A stretch of 10,412 nt of DNA from Lysobacterales bacterium UBA5700. Its GTDB lineage: Bacteria > Pseudomonadota > Gammaproteobacteria > Xanthomonadales > Xanthomonadaceae. The stretch covers positions 1 to 10,412 of the forward strand of contig DIHI01000138.1 of the NCBI GenBank assembly GCA_002420085.1. The letters are read 5' to 3'. Positions 1 through 5,890 of this stretch are shown piece after piece. Each line of letters begins with the position of its first letter. Position 1 is the stretch's first letter. The notes below the pieces were generated by a model. It was not told the DNA's origin. It did not search any database and was given only the letters and a program-made list of their open reading frames with translations. Made by a program: the position numbers and the translations under genes.

Positions 1-6
1 AAAGCT

Positions 7-52
7 CTTGACCCTGATCTTGACCCTGATCTTGATCCTGATCTTGATCTTG
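7..52. repeat. 12-bp tandem repeat (CTTGACCCTGAT)
   Basis: Two exact copies of CTTGACCCTGAT (7-18, 19-30) are followed by a one-mismatch copy (31-42) and a partial copy decaying into CTTGATCTTG (43-52). The unit is itself two related hexamers of the CTTGAT/CCTGAT type. Seen directly. No reading frame or stem-loop explains it. Confidence 0.9.
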
Positions 53-53
53 C

Positions 54-91
54 GGTAGCCGGTAGCCGGTAGCCGGTAACCGGTAACCGGT
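54..91. repeat. 7-bp tandem repeat (GGTAGCC/GGTAACC)
   Basis: Three copies of GGTAGCC (54-74) are followed by two of GGTAACC (75-88) and a partial GGT (89-91). Directly after it the sequence returns to hexamers, TTGATC twice (91-102), so the heptamer block sits inside the hexamer-type array. Such short intergenic tandem arrays are consistent with slippage-prone DNA. A regulatory role is not shown. Confidence 0.9.
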
Positions 92-102
92 TGATCTTGA
101 TC

Positions 103-215
103 TGCCAGCACAACCCGAAAACACCCCCCTGGACCCACTAATCCGCGATGAGCCATTATTGACGTTGACCATCGGTGGCGAGCATGGCTGCAAGGATGGG
201 TGACGAGGATGGGCG
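103..215. other. Leader region of the GDPD gene
   Basis: No gene is supported here. TTGACG (159-164) and TTGACC (165-170) resemble -35 boxes, but no convincing -10 lies at the right distance. The 11-mer GCGATGAGCCA occurs at 145-155 and again across the GDPD start at 213-223. In the first copy it opens a four-codon frame (148-162) whose first three residues, Met-Ser-His, match those of the GDPD. Confidence 0.5.
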
Positions 216-219
216 ATGA
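184..219 (+). promoter_or_regulatory. Possible leader peptide overlapping the GDPD start
   Basis: An 11-codon frame (ATG at 184, internal ATG at 196) ends with TGA at 217-219. That stop overlaps the GDPD start codon as ATGA. The arrangement would allow translational coupling, but the frame is tiny and may be chance. It encodes no recognisable attenuator codon run. Confidence 0.2.
193..218. repeat. 13-bp tandem duplication over RBS and start
   Basis: AGGATGGGTGACG (193-205) is followed at once by AGGATGGGCGATG (206-218), 11 of 13 identical. The second copy supplies the GDPD start codon. The bases GAGG at 205-208, seven bases before ATG 216, are the likely ribosome binding site. The duplication therefore also doubles the Shine-Dalgarno-like AGGA. 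Confidence 0.75.
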
Positions 220-1130
220 GCCACGCAATGGAAAAAACCAGCAGCTTCGACGGCCGTCCGGTCCAGGTGATCGGTCATCGCGGTGCCAGTGGCGTTCTGC
301 CCGAGCACACCCTGATCGCTTATGCGACGGCGCTCGCCCAGGGGGCCGATGTCGTCGAGCCCGATCTGGTGGTCAGTCGCGATGGTGTGCTGTTCGCCCG
401 GCACGAGCCGGGGCTGGGGCGCAGTACCGATGTCGCTGATCGTCCAGAGTTTGCTGATCGTCGCCGGGACGGCGATTGGTTCTGCCACGATTTCGATGCG
501 GTCGAACTGGATCGACTGCGCGCCATGCAACCCTTCCCCGGTCGATCTCGCCGCCATGATCGTCGCTATCCGCTGCCGCGATTCCGCGACATCCTGTGCT
601 GGGCCGGGCAGGTCGCCGACGCGCGCGGCCAGGCGGTGATCCTGTATCCCGAGATCAAGCATCCCAGTGCCTTGGCTGCGCTCGGGATCGATCCGGTTCC
701 GCTGTTCATCGATGCCATGCGCAACCGGCCGGCCGGGGTCGAGGTCTGGGTGCAGTGCTTCGAGGCCGAGCCGTTGCGACGGATCGTCGATGCGACCGGA
801 CTGAATGCCTGCCTGCTGATCGATGCCGAGGCCGATTGGCGCGCCGCCCTGGCCGAGCATGGCGATTGGCTGTTCGCGCTGGGCATCGACAAGACCATCC
901 TGTCGCGGTCGGATGGCGGGCCGGGTACACGTCCGGACGCTCCGCTCGCAGCGGTGGTCGCCGCTGCCCATGCGATCGGGGTTCGGGTCGATGCCTGGAC
1001 CTTTCGCGACGATGCCGTCGGCGCCGGTTTCGCCAGCATCGAGGAGGAATTGCGCGCTGCCGTCGCGTCCGGTGTCGATGGCCTGTTCTGTGATTTTCCG
1101 GCGACCGCTGTGGCGGTGGTCCGATCCTGA
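216..1130 (+). CDS. Glycerophosphodiester phosphodiesterase (GlpQ-like, no signal)
   Basis: This 304-residue protein belongs to the GDPD TIM-barrel family, which hydrolyses glycerophosphodiesters to an alcohol and sn-glycerol 3-phosphate. Family motifs are clear: HRGASG at 21-26 with the PEHT box at 29-32, the metal pair E48/D50 in VEPDLVVSRDG, H63, TDVADRPEFADR at 71-82, YPEIK at 144-148 (E146), QCFEAEPLRRI at 180-190, and a C-terminal W261 and CDFP. The TDVADRPEFA box and the EH of PEHT place it nearer GlpQ than UgpQ. GlpQ is periplasmic, yet there is no signal peptide here: ATG 216 has an in-frame stop at 201-203, so no N-terminal extension is possible. A cytoplasmic enzyme is inferred. 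The first 13 residues are probably disordered, and ATG 228 is an alternative start. The gene stands alone and is convergent with the cupin gene. Confidence 0.92.
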   Translation: MSHAMEKTSSFDGRPVQVIGHRGASGVLPEHTLIAYATALAQGADVVEPDLVVSRDGVLFARHEPGLGRSTDVADRPEFADRRRDGDWFCHDFDAVELDRLRAMQPFPGRSRRHDRRYPLPRFRDILCWAGQVADARGQAVILYPEIKHPSALAALGIDPVPLFIDAMRNRPAGVEVWVQCFEAEPLRRIVDATGLNACLLIDAEADWRAALAEHGDWLFALGIDKTILSRSDGGPGTRPDAPLAAVVAAAHAIGVRVDAWTFRDDAVGAGFASIEEELRAAVASGVDGLFCDFPATAVAVVRS

Positions 1131-1155
1131 GCGTCGTTCGCTGGCCCTCGGATCG
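1122..1155. terminator. Weak hairpin between convergent genes
   Basis: CGATCC (1122-1127) can pair with GGATCG (1150-1155), enclosing a 4-bp AGCG/CGCT hairpin with a five-base loop (1130-1142). It spans the end of the GDPD gene and the 26-bp gap before the convergent cupin gene. It lacks a T-run, so any terminator function is tentative. Confidence 0.2.
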
Positions 1156-1156
1156 A

Positions 1157-2131
1157 TCAATCGGCCTCGACCCAGAGCCATTCGCTGGGCGACGCCGCCG
1201 ACAGGCTGAATTCGGCACCAGTTGGGATCAGGCAGGCATCGCCCGGATCGAGCCGGTGCTCGCCGAGGGTCGGGCCATGCACGGTCAGCCGACCCGAGAT
1301 CGACATCAGCAAGCTGAATACACGCTGCTGCCGCAGGCGATCGGTCCGTGCTTCGGGGGGGCGGCTACGCAGTCGACGCACCTCGCCATGTCCGGCACTG
1401 GCGGCGCCGATGCCGGTCTCCTGGACCTCGAATCCTGGCCATGGTCCGGGCTGCCAGGGGCTGGTCGCGGCGATCGAATGCACGAAGCGCTGACCCTCGA
1501 ACGTTCGTGCTGGCAGGATCACGGCGGTCGGCAGTTCGAGTGTGTGGTCGCGCCAGGTTTCGTGCTCGGCCGGGCTGGCGACTTCCAGCACGGTGAGCCC
1601 TGGCGATGCTTCCAGCACGCGATGACGGATGCCGGGGGGTTGCAGCACGCAGTCTCCGGCCACCATCGTCAGAGCCGGTCCCTGGTCCTGATAGAGCACC
1701 CGCACCCAGCCGTGCAGGCAGTAGATGATCTGGAAGCCGACCCGGTGATAGTGGACATAGTCCGGCACCGGGCCACCTTCCGGAATGCTGATCCGCGAGA
1801 CGATGAAACGACCGTCCATGCGTGACGGAATCAAGTCGCGGTAGTGCATCCCGGCGCGTCCGGGCGCGTCGGTGGCGGTGTCGGCGCGGATGACGACCAG
1901 GGCGTCGGGCGACCAATCGGGCCGGCACGGCGCCGGCTGGCTGGATTCCAGATGCACCCGGCCATCCGGCCCGGACATCAAGGCCGTGCGTGGGGCATCG
2001 GCCGGGGCGATCATGTCCAGCCGGAGGCCACGTGCTTCGTATTCGGCGATCGTCGCGGTCAGATCGCGGCAGGCGATGACCGGTGCTTCGGGGGCCGGGG
2101 CAGTGGCTGGTCGAGGAGATTCTGCGGTCAT
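1157..2131 (-). CDS. Two-cupin domain protein with VOC-like N-terminus
   Basis: This protein of 324 residues has three parts. Residues 18-62 (VIACRDL...RGLRLDMIAP...) resemble one half of a glyoxalase/VOC fold. The first cupin, about 105-190, contains GMHYRDLIPSR, the metal-site motif with HYH at 127-129, and GDCVLQPPGIRH at 159-170. The second, C-terminal cupin at about 270-322 (FSLLMSISGRL...LDPGDACLIPTGAEF) lacks His ligands and looks non-catalytic. In the first cupin the usual glutamate of motif 1 is replaced by glutamine (FQIIYC). The substrate is unknown. The start is uncertain: ATG 2131 was chosen because it is the first ATG and a weak promoter overlaps the alternative GTG start at 2167, which would add 12 residues. 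Neither start has a good Shine-Dalgarno. The family looks familiar as an uncharacterised cupin protein. It might be an enzyme or a small-molecule sensor. Confidence 0.8.
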   Translation of the reverse strand: MTAESPRPATAPAPEAPVIACRDLTATIAEYEARGLRLDMIAPADAPRTALMSGPDGRVHLESSQPAPCRPDWSPDALVVIRADTATDAPGRAGMHYRDLIPSRMDGRFIVSRISIPEGGPVPDYVHYHRVGFQIIYCLHGWVRVLYQDQGPALTMVAGDCVLQPPGIRHRVLEASPGLTVLEVASPAEHETWRDHTLELPTAVILPARTFEGQRFVHSIAATSPWQPGPWPGFEVQETGIGAASAGHGEVRRLRSRPPEARTDRLRQQRVFSLLMSISGRLTVHGPTLGEHRLDPGDACLIPTGAEFSLSAASPSEWLWVEAD

Positions 2132-2152
2132 GGTCGCGCTGGCGGTGTGCGG

Positions 2153-2181
2153 GGTATCGAAGCGCACTGTACGCCAGTCAG
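2153..2181 (-). promoter_or_regulatory. Weak sigma-70-like promoter for the cupin gene
   Basis: On the minus strand CTGACT (2176-2181) and GATACC (2153-2158) are separated by exactly 17 bases. The matches to consensus are 4/6 and 3/6. Transcription would start near 2146, upstream of ATG 2131 but downstream of GTG 2167, which would support the shorter start. Confidence 0.2.
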
Positions 2182-2249
2182 GCGGGCGGGGTGGGGGTGC
2201 GCGCGGCCGGAATTGAACCGATCACCGCCAGGCGGGCACCTGAAAGGCA

Positions 2250-2281
2250 GGATCGACCGATCACAGGATCAACCGATCATC
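2250..2281. repeat. 16-bp tandem repeat upstream of the sigma gene
   Basis: GGATCGACCGATCACA (2250-2265) is followed directly by GGATCAACCGATCATC (2266-2281), 13 of 16 identical. A third copy of the core ACCGATCA lies at 2217-2224. The repeat ends 19 bases before the GTG start of the sigma factor, so it falls in its promoter or 5' leader and could be a binding site. The GATC-rich genome background lowers its significance. Confidence 0.7.
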
Positions 2282-2300
2282 GAATGGGGGGGCGAGAGGC

Positions 2301-2876
2301 GTGATCAGAGACAGTGAACGGATCCTCGACGAGTACCTGGCCAGTTCGGCTCAGGCCGGTGATCGCGATGCACTGGCCCGGTTGGTGGCCCGCTGGCAGC
2401 CGCGTCTGCTGCGTCATGCCTGGCGGATGACCGGTGGCATCGAGCGCGCTCAGGACGCGGTCCAGGATGCCTGGATCGAAATCCTGCGCGGCCTCAGTCG
2501 GCTCGATGATGTCGCTGCGTTTCCGGCCTGGGCCTACCGCATCGTCACCCGCCGCTGTCAGCGGGCATTTCGCAACAGCGATCGGGATCGGCGCGATGCC
2601 GCCGCGCTGGCCGCCGAGCAGATCGACGAACCCACCGTGGCCGAGCGCGACGGCGCCGAGTTCGCCATCGATCTGGCTCGGATACGTGCCGCTATCGCCG
2701 ACCTGCCCAGTGAACAACGTGCCGCCCTGGCCCTGTTCCATATCGAGAATCTGAGCGTGGCCGAGATTGCGGTCGCACTCGACGTACCGCCGGGAACGGT
2801 CAAGACCCGGCTCATGCATGCGCGCCGCAAAGTACGCGCACAACTGGATGGAGGCAACGATGAACAAGCTCGATGA
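2301..2876 (+). CDS. ECF-type RNA polymerase sigma factor
   Basis: A 191-residue sigma-70 family protein of the two-domain extracytoplasmic-function type. It redirects RNA polymerase to a dedicated promoter set. Region 2 spans about 25-90, with AQDAVQDAWIEILRGL (50-65) as region 2.2 and WAYRIVTRRCQRAFR (77-91) as the DNA-contacting region 2.3-2.4. A linker of about 40 residues rich in Ala and Asp follows. Region 4 spans about 134-182: LPSEQRAALALFHIENLS and the helix-turn-helix VAEIAVALDVPPGTVKTRL. The start is GTG 2301; no ATG precedes it in frame after the stop at 2241-2243. GAGAGG at 2294-2299 sits too close to be a normal RBS, and the G-run at 2286-2292 may serve instead. It overlaps the next gene by 17 nt. 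Its regulon is unknown. The best guess is that the downstream membrane protein regulates it. Confidence 0.93.
   Translation: MIRDSERILDEYLASSAQAGDRDALARLVARWQPRLLRHAWRMTGGIERAQDAVQDAWIEILRGLSRLDDVAAFPAWAYRIVTRRCQRAFRNSDRDRRDAAALAAEQIDEPTVAERDGAEFAIDLARIRAAIADLPSEQRAALALFHIENLSVAEIAVALDVPPGTVKTRLMHARRKVRAQLDGGNDEQAR
2850..2854 (+). promoter_or_regulatory. Ribosome binding site of the DUF6768-like gene
   Basis: GGAGG lies inside the end of the sigma gene, five bases before ATG 2860. This fixes the start of the overlapping membrane protein gene and rules out longer upstream starts. Confidence 0.8.
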
Positions 2877-3243
2877 CGCGATCGGCCAGGCCCTTTCGGC
2901 CGAGGATCGGGAACTGCTGGCTCGGCATGCCGAGCCCGGCTATCTGCGCCAGGCGATCGGGGTGTTTCACGGTCCGATGGGCTGGGTGATGTGGTTGCTG
3001 TACCTGCTGGGCGGCATCGCCTTCCTGGCCGGCCTGTATGCCCTGTGGCAGATGATCGGATCGAGCGAGCCGCTGGCGGCGATCAAGTGGGGCGTGGCCG
3101 CCCTGGTGCTGGTGCAGTTCACCACGGTCGCCAAGGGCTTCATGGGCAATCATCTGGAAGCCAATCGCAGCCTGCGCGAGATCAAGCGTCTGGAACTGCA
3201 AGTATCTTTGCTGCGTCAGGCGCTCGATCGTCATGTCCGCTGA
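2860..3243 (+). CDS. Small two-helix membrane protein, DUF6768-like
   Basis: This protein has 127 residues. A cytoplasmic-looking charged N-terminus (1-40, MNKLDDAIGQALSAEDRELL) is followed by GPMGWVMWLLYLLGGIAFLAG and a first membrane helix at about 42-66, then a second at about 73-95 (IKWGVAALVLVQFTTVAKGF). It ends in an amphipathic, coiled-coil-like helix (98-127, NRSLREIKRLELQVSLLRQAL). The layout fits DUF6768 as I remember it, a family of unknown function often next to ECF sigma genes. There is no zinc anti-sigma motif (HxxxCxxC). It overlaps the sigma gene by 17 nt and has its own strong RBS, so the two are probably co-transcribed and translationally coupled. The inferred role is a membrane-bound regulator or effector of the sigma factor. 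It could equally be a target unrelated to sigma control. Confidence 0.8.
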   Translation: MNKLDDAIGQALSAEDRELLARHAEPGYLRQAIGVFHGPMGWVMWLLYLLGGIAFLAGLYALWQMIGSSEPLAAIKWGVAALVLVQFTTVAKGFMGNHLEANRSLREIKRLELQVSLLRQALDRHVR

Positions 3244-3297
3244 TCGGGTCTGACCGTGCCAGATCGCACCTGATCGGATTCGCCACTGGCTCGGTTG

Positions 3298-3329
3298 GCA
3301 CGACTCGGCCCGCGCAGGCCGAGTCGTGC
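3298..3329. terminator. Perfect 13-bp inverted repeat, possible terminator
   Basis: GCACGACTCGGCC (3298-3310) and GGCCGAGTCGTGC (3317-3329) pair perfectly around a six-base loop CGCGCA. It begins 54 bases after the DUF6768-like stop codon. A T-run is absent, so it is not a canonical intrinsic terminator. It may stop transcription from the sigma operon with Rho, or serve as an operator for phaE. Confidence 0.5.
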
Positions 3330-3330
3330 G

Positions 3331-3347
3331 AACGGCGATGCGCCGTT
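3331..3347. repeat. Second hairpin, 7-bp stem
   Basis: AACGGCG (3331-3337) and CGCCGTT (3341-3347) pair perfectly around ATG. It starts one base after the larger hairpin, giving two back-to-back stem-loops ahead of phaE. Confidence 0.6.
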
Positions 3348-3376
3348 ACTGCATTGCAGCATCGGCATGCTAGCAT
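3346..3376 (+). promoter_or_regulatory. Possible extended -10 promoter of phaE
   Basis: TGCTAGCAT at 3368-3376 is an extended -10 element (TGn plus TAGCAT), with a poor -35 TTACTG at 3346-3351 and a 19-base spacer. Transcription would start near 3383, about 20 bases before the phaE start. The -35 overlaps the second hairpin. Confidence 0.3.
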
Positions 3377-3396
3377 CAGTGTCACATCGAACTCGC

Positions 3397-3400
3397 GGAG
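3397..3400 (+). promoter_or_regulatory. Ribosome binding site of phaE
   Basis: GGAG ends five bases before ATG 3406. This supports that start over an in-frame upstream ATG at 3295, whose first 37 codons would run through the hairpins. Confidence 0.7.
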
Positions 3401-3405
3401 CGGCG

Positions 3406-4791
3406 ATGAGTGCATCGAATCCGGCCGACTGGGCCGAGCAGTTTCAGTCCCTGGCGCGCCAGTACTGGCAGAGTTGGGGCGATTTCGTGCGCCAGTCCGG
3501 CGGCAGTGCCGCGACCTCACCCGGACAGGGCTTTCAACAGGCGATCGATGGGTGGTCGCGGCTGGCGCACGGCGGTCGCGAGGAAGCCAATCGCGCGCTG
3601 GAGCAGTTCAGTCGCCAGATGCGTCACGGCTATGGCCTGATGCAGGAATTGGCCGGCACCTTCGCCGGTCAGTCGGCCTCCGCCAAGGACATCGCCAGTG
3701 CCTGGCGGCAGGCGATCGGTGCCAATGGCGTTCAACCGTTCCCCGAACTGTTCAAATCCTTCCATGGTCAGGGGTTGCACGACATCGAGCGCTGGCTTGC
3801 CGACGCATCGCCCTTGCTCGCTTCGGCTCGCGATCAGATCAGCCAGAGCCTGCGCCTGCCGACATTCGGCTTCAGTCGCGAGCACCAGGAGCGCTGGCAG
3901 CGCCTCGCGCGTGCCCAGATCGACTATCAGGAGCAGACCAGCCGCTATCAGGCGCTGCTGGCCCGAGCCGGCGAAAATGCCTTCGTCCGCTTCGAGGCGT
4001 TGCTGGCCGAGCGTGATGAACCGGGCAGGCAGTTGACCTCGGCTCGTGGCCTGTTCGACCTGTGGATCGATGCCGCCGAGGACGCCTATGCCGAGATCGC
4101 GCTGTCCGACGAATTCCGCAGCGTGTACGGCGAACTGGTCAACTCGCAGATGCGGCTGCGGGCGGCGGTGCAGACCGAGGTCGAACATGCGGCGCGTGCC
4201 TTCGGCATGCCGACCCGCACCGAAGTTCAGGCCAGCCATGCCAAGGTTCATGCCCTCGAACGGGAACTGCGCCGGCTGCGCGTCCGGCTCGATGCGCTGG
4301 AGGCAGGCAGCCGGACCAGCGCCCGCAGCACTGCCAGCACCGTGACGGGGCACGCGCCGGTGGCCGATGATCAACGCGAGGGCGACCCTGCTCCGGCCCA
4401 GGCGCCGGTTGCGCGTCGATCGCCGCGCTCGACCAGCGGCCCGACGACCAGGCCGCGTCCGGCTCGGTCGAGCGCTACACGCAGCATGGCCGGTCGCGCC
4501 GTCCGTGCCGAACCGGCAGTGATTCCAGCACCGGCCAACGACTGGTGGGGCAGCGCTCCGGGCGCATCCGGCGCGTCAACTCGATCCGGAAAAGCGAGCA
4601 AACCCAGCAAGTCCAGTGCGTCCGGAAAATCCGCAATACCCGGAAAGCCGAGCAAATCCGCCACCGTCCGCACCTCGAAGCGGCAGGCCAAGCCGGCATC
4701 CGATCCGAACGACACGGCCGGCCGAGCGGCCCGTCCCGGCACGCCGGCGAAGCCCGGCAAATCCGGCAAATCTGTCCGTAGCAGGGGTTGA
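3406..4791 (+). CDS. phaE: Class III PHA synthase subunit PhaE, with basic tail
   Basis: PhaE is the non-catalytic partner of PhaC in class III polyhydroxyalkanoate synthase and is needed for full activity at the granule. The protein has 461 residues, about 100 more than the roughly 360 usual for the family. Helical family sequence occupies 1-302. It opens with NPADWAEQFQSLARQYWQSW, and the most conserved block is LFDLWIDAAEDAYAEIALSDEFR at about 216-238, here cited by its ends. GMPTRTEV (267-274) follows, then a coiled coil ALERELRRLRVRLDALEAG at 283-301. Beyond this a low-complexity tail (about 303-461) is rich in Ser, Pro, Ala, Gly, Arg and Lys, with KPSK, GKSAIPGKPSKSA, KRQAKPAS and PAKPGKSGKS. 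It resembles histone H1-like or PhaM/PhaF-type basic tails. The stop codon is separated by two bases from the phaC ATG. Confidence 0.93.
   Translation: MSASNPADWAEQFQSLARQYWQSWGDFVRQSGGSAATSPGQGFQQAIDGWSRLAHGGREEANRALEQFSRQMRHGYGLMQELAGTFAGQSASAKDIASAWRQAIGANGVQPFPELFKSFHGQGLHDIERWLADASPLLASARDQISQSLRLPTFGFSREHQERWQRLARAQIDYQEQTSRYQALLARAGENAFVRFEALLAERDEPGRQLTSARGLFDLWIDAAEDAYAEIALSDEFRSVYGELVNSQMRLRAAVQTEVEHAARAFGMPTRTEVQASHAKVHALERELRRLRVRLDALEAGSRTSARSTASTVTGHAPVADDQREGDPAPAQAPVARRSPRSTSGPTTRPRPARSSATRSMAGRAVRAEPAVIPAPANDWWGSAPGASGASTRSGKASKPSKSSASGKSAIPGKPSKSATVRTSKRQAKPASDPNDTAGRAARPGTPAKPGKSGKSVRSRG
4783..4787 (+). promoter_or_regulatory. Ribosome binding site of phaC
   Basis: AGGGG lies six bases before ATG 4794 and inside the last codons of phaE. 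It favours ATG 4794 over the in-frame TTG at 4788. Confidence 0.7.
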
Positions 4792-4793
4792 CC

Positions 4794-5885
4794 ATGTACG
4801 GTCCCGTCAACATCAATGCATTCGATCTGGCCAGCGAAGTGGAGCGTGTCCAGCGCAAGCTCGCCACCGGGCTGGAATCGCTGCGCAGCGTCGGCGACAC
4901 CGCCTATGGCGCGACCGGCAAGCAAGCCGTCTATCGTGATGGCCGACTCACCCTGTACCGCTTCCAGGGCGAGCACACCAGCCAGACGCCGAGCCGATCG
5001 AACGCCGGCGCCAGGCCGCCGATCCTGATCGTCTATGCCCTGGTCAATCGGCCGTACATGGTCGATCTCCAGCACGATCGCTCACTGGTCCGCAATCTGC
5101 TCGCACGCGGTGAGGACGTCTACATCATCGACTGGGGCTACCCCGATCCCAGCGACCGCTACCTTGATCTGGAAGACTATCTGCTGCGCTTCATCGACGG
5201 CTGCGTCGATCATGTCCGCAACGCGCATGGCCTGGATGCCGTCAACCTGCTCGGCATCTGCCAGGGCGGGGCTTTCTCACTGAGCTATGCCGCGCTGCGC
5301 CCGGACAAGGTCGGCAATCTGATCACCATGGTCACGCCGGTCGATTTCCACACTCCGGACAACATGCTCTCGCACTGGGTCCGTGAGCTCGACATCGATC
5401 TGTTCGTGGATACCCTCGGCAATGTTCCGGCCGATCTGATGAACTGGTGCTACCTCACGCTCAAGCCCTATCGGCTGTTCGTGCAGAAGTACGTCGGTCT
5501 GGTCGATATCCTCGACGATGTGCCGGAACTGGAAAACTTCCTGCGCATGGAGCGCTGGATCTTCGATTCGCCCGATCAGGCAGGAGAAGCCTTTCGCCAA
5601 TTCATCAAGGACTACTACCAGCGCAATGGCCTGGTCAACGGCGGCATCGTGATCGGTGGCGAACCCGTCGATCTCGGGCGGGTCACCATGCCGGTACTGA
5701 ACATCTTCGCCGAAGCCGATCATCTGGTGCCACCGGATGCCTCGCGCGCCCTGCGCCGGCTCGCCGGTACCCGCGACTACACCGAACTGTGCTTCAAGGG
5801 CGGCCACATCGGCATCTACGTGTCCGGCCGTGCCCAGCGCGAGGTGCCGCAGGCCATCCATGACTGGTTGAGTCGCCGCCGTTGA
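4794..5885 (+). CDS. phaC: Class III PHA synthase catalytic subunit PhaC
   Basis: PhaC polymerises (R)-3-hydroxyacyl-CoA, mainly 3-hydroxybutyryl-CoA, into storage polyester and acts on the surface of cytoplasmic granules. The protein has 363 residues, close to the about 355 of class III enzymes and far shorter than class I/II PhaC (about 590). The alpha/beta-hydrolase fold carries the lipase-like box GICQGG with nucleophile C156. The other triad residues are D309 in FAEADHLVPP and H338 in GGHIGIY. All three are offset by a constant seven from C149, D302 and H331 as recalled for the Allochromatium vinosum enzyme, so the core appears to contain no indels. PPILIVYALVNRPYMVDL and the VYIIDWGYPDPSDRY segment are also typical. 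It lies two bases after phaE and must be co-transcribed. No phaA, phaB or phasin gene is in the window. Confidence 0.97.
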   Translation: MYGPVNINAFDLASEVERVQRKLATGLESLRSVGDTAYGATGKQAVYRDGRLTLYRFQGEHTSQTPSRSNAGARPPILIVYALVNRPYMVDLQHDRSLVRNLLARGEDVYIIDWGYPDPSDRYLDLEDYLLRFIDGCVDHVRNAHGLDAVNLLGICQGGAFSLSYAALRPDKVGNLITMVTPVDFHTPDNMLSHWVRELDIDLFVDTLGNVPADLMNWCYLTLKPYRLFVQKYVGLVDILDDVPELENFLRMERWIFDSPDQAGEAFRQFIKDYYQRNGLVNGGIVIGGEPVDLGRVTMPVLNIFAEADHLVPPDASRALRRLAGTRDYTELCFKGGHIGIYVSGRAQREVPQAIHDWLSRRR

Positions 5886-5890
5886 GCGGC

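Noticed and set aside
7..103. Tandem units at the left edge considered as a CRISPR array.
   Set aside because: The units are 7-12 bp and directly adjacent, with no unique spacers and no cas genes nearby.
156..1181. Long antisense frame of 341 residues opposite the GDPD gene.
   Set aside because: It is a codon-bias shadow in GC-rich DNA, with low-complexity composition and no recognisable motif, while the opposite strand carries a clear GDPD.
2205..2225. On the minus strand GGTTCAATTCC resembles the T-arm of a tRNA.
   Set aside because: The T-stem has a mismatch, and no matching acceptor, D-arm or anticodon arm is found within 80 bases on that strand. The 3' CCA is also missing.
2767..2859. 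In-frame N-terminal extension of the DUF6768-like protein by 31 residues.
   Set aside because: It lies wholly inside the conserved region 4 of the sigma factor, is Arg-rich and unlike the family, and the GGAGG at 2850-2854 marks ATG 2860.
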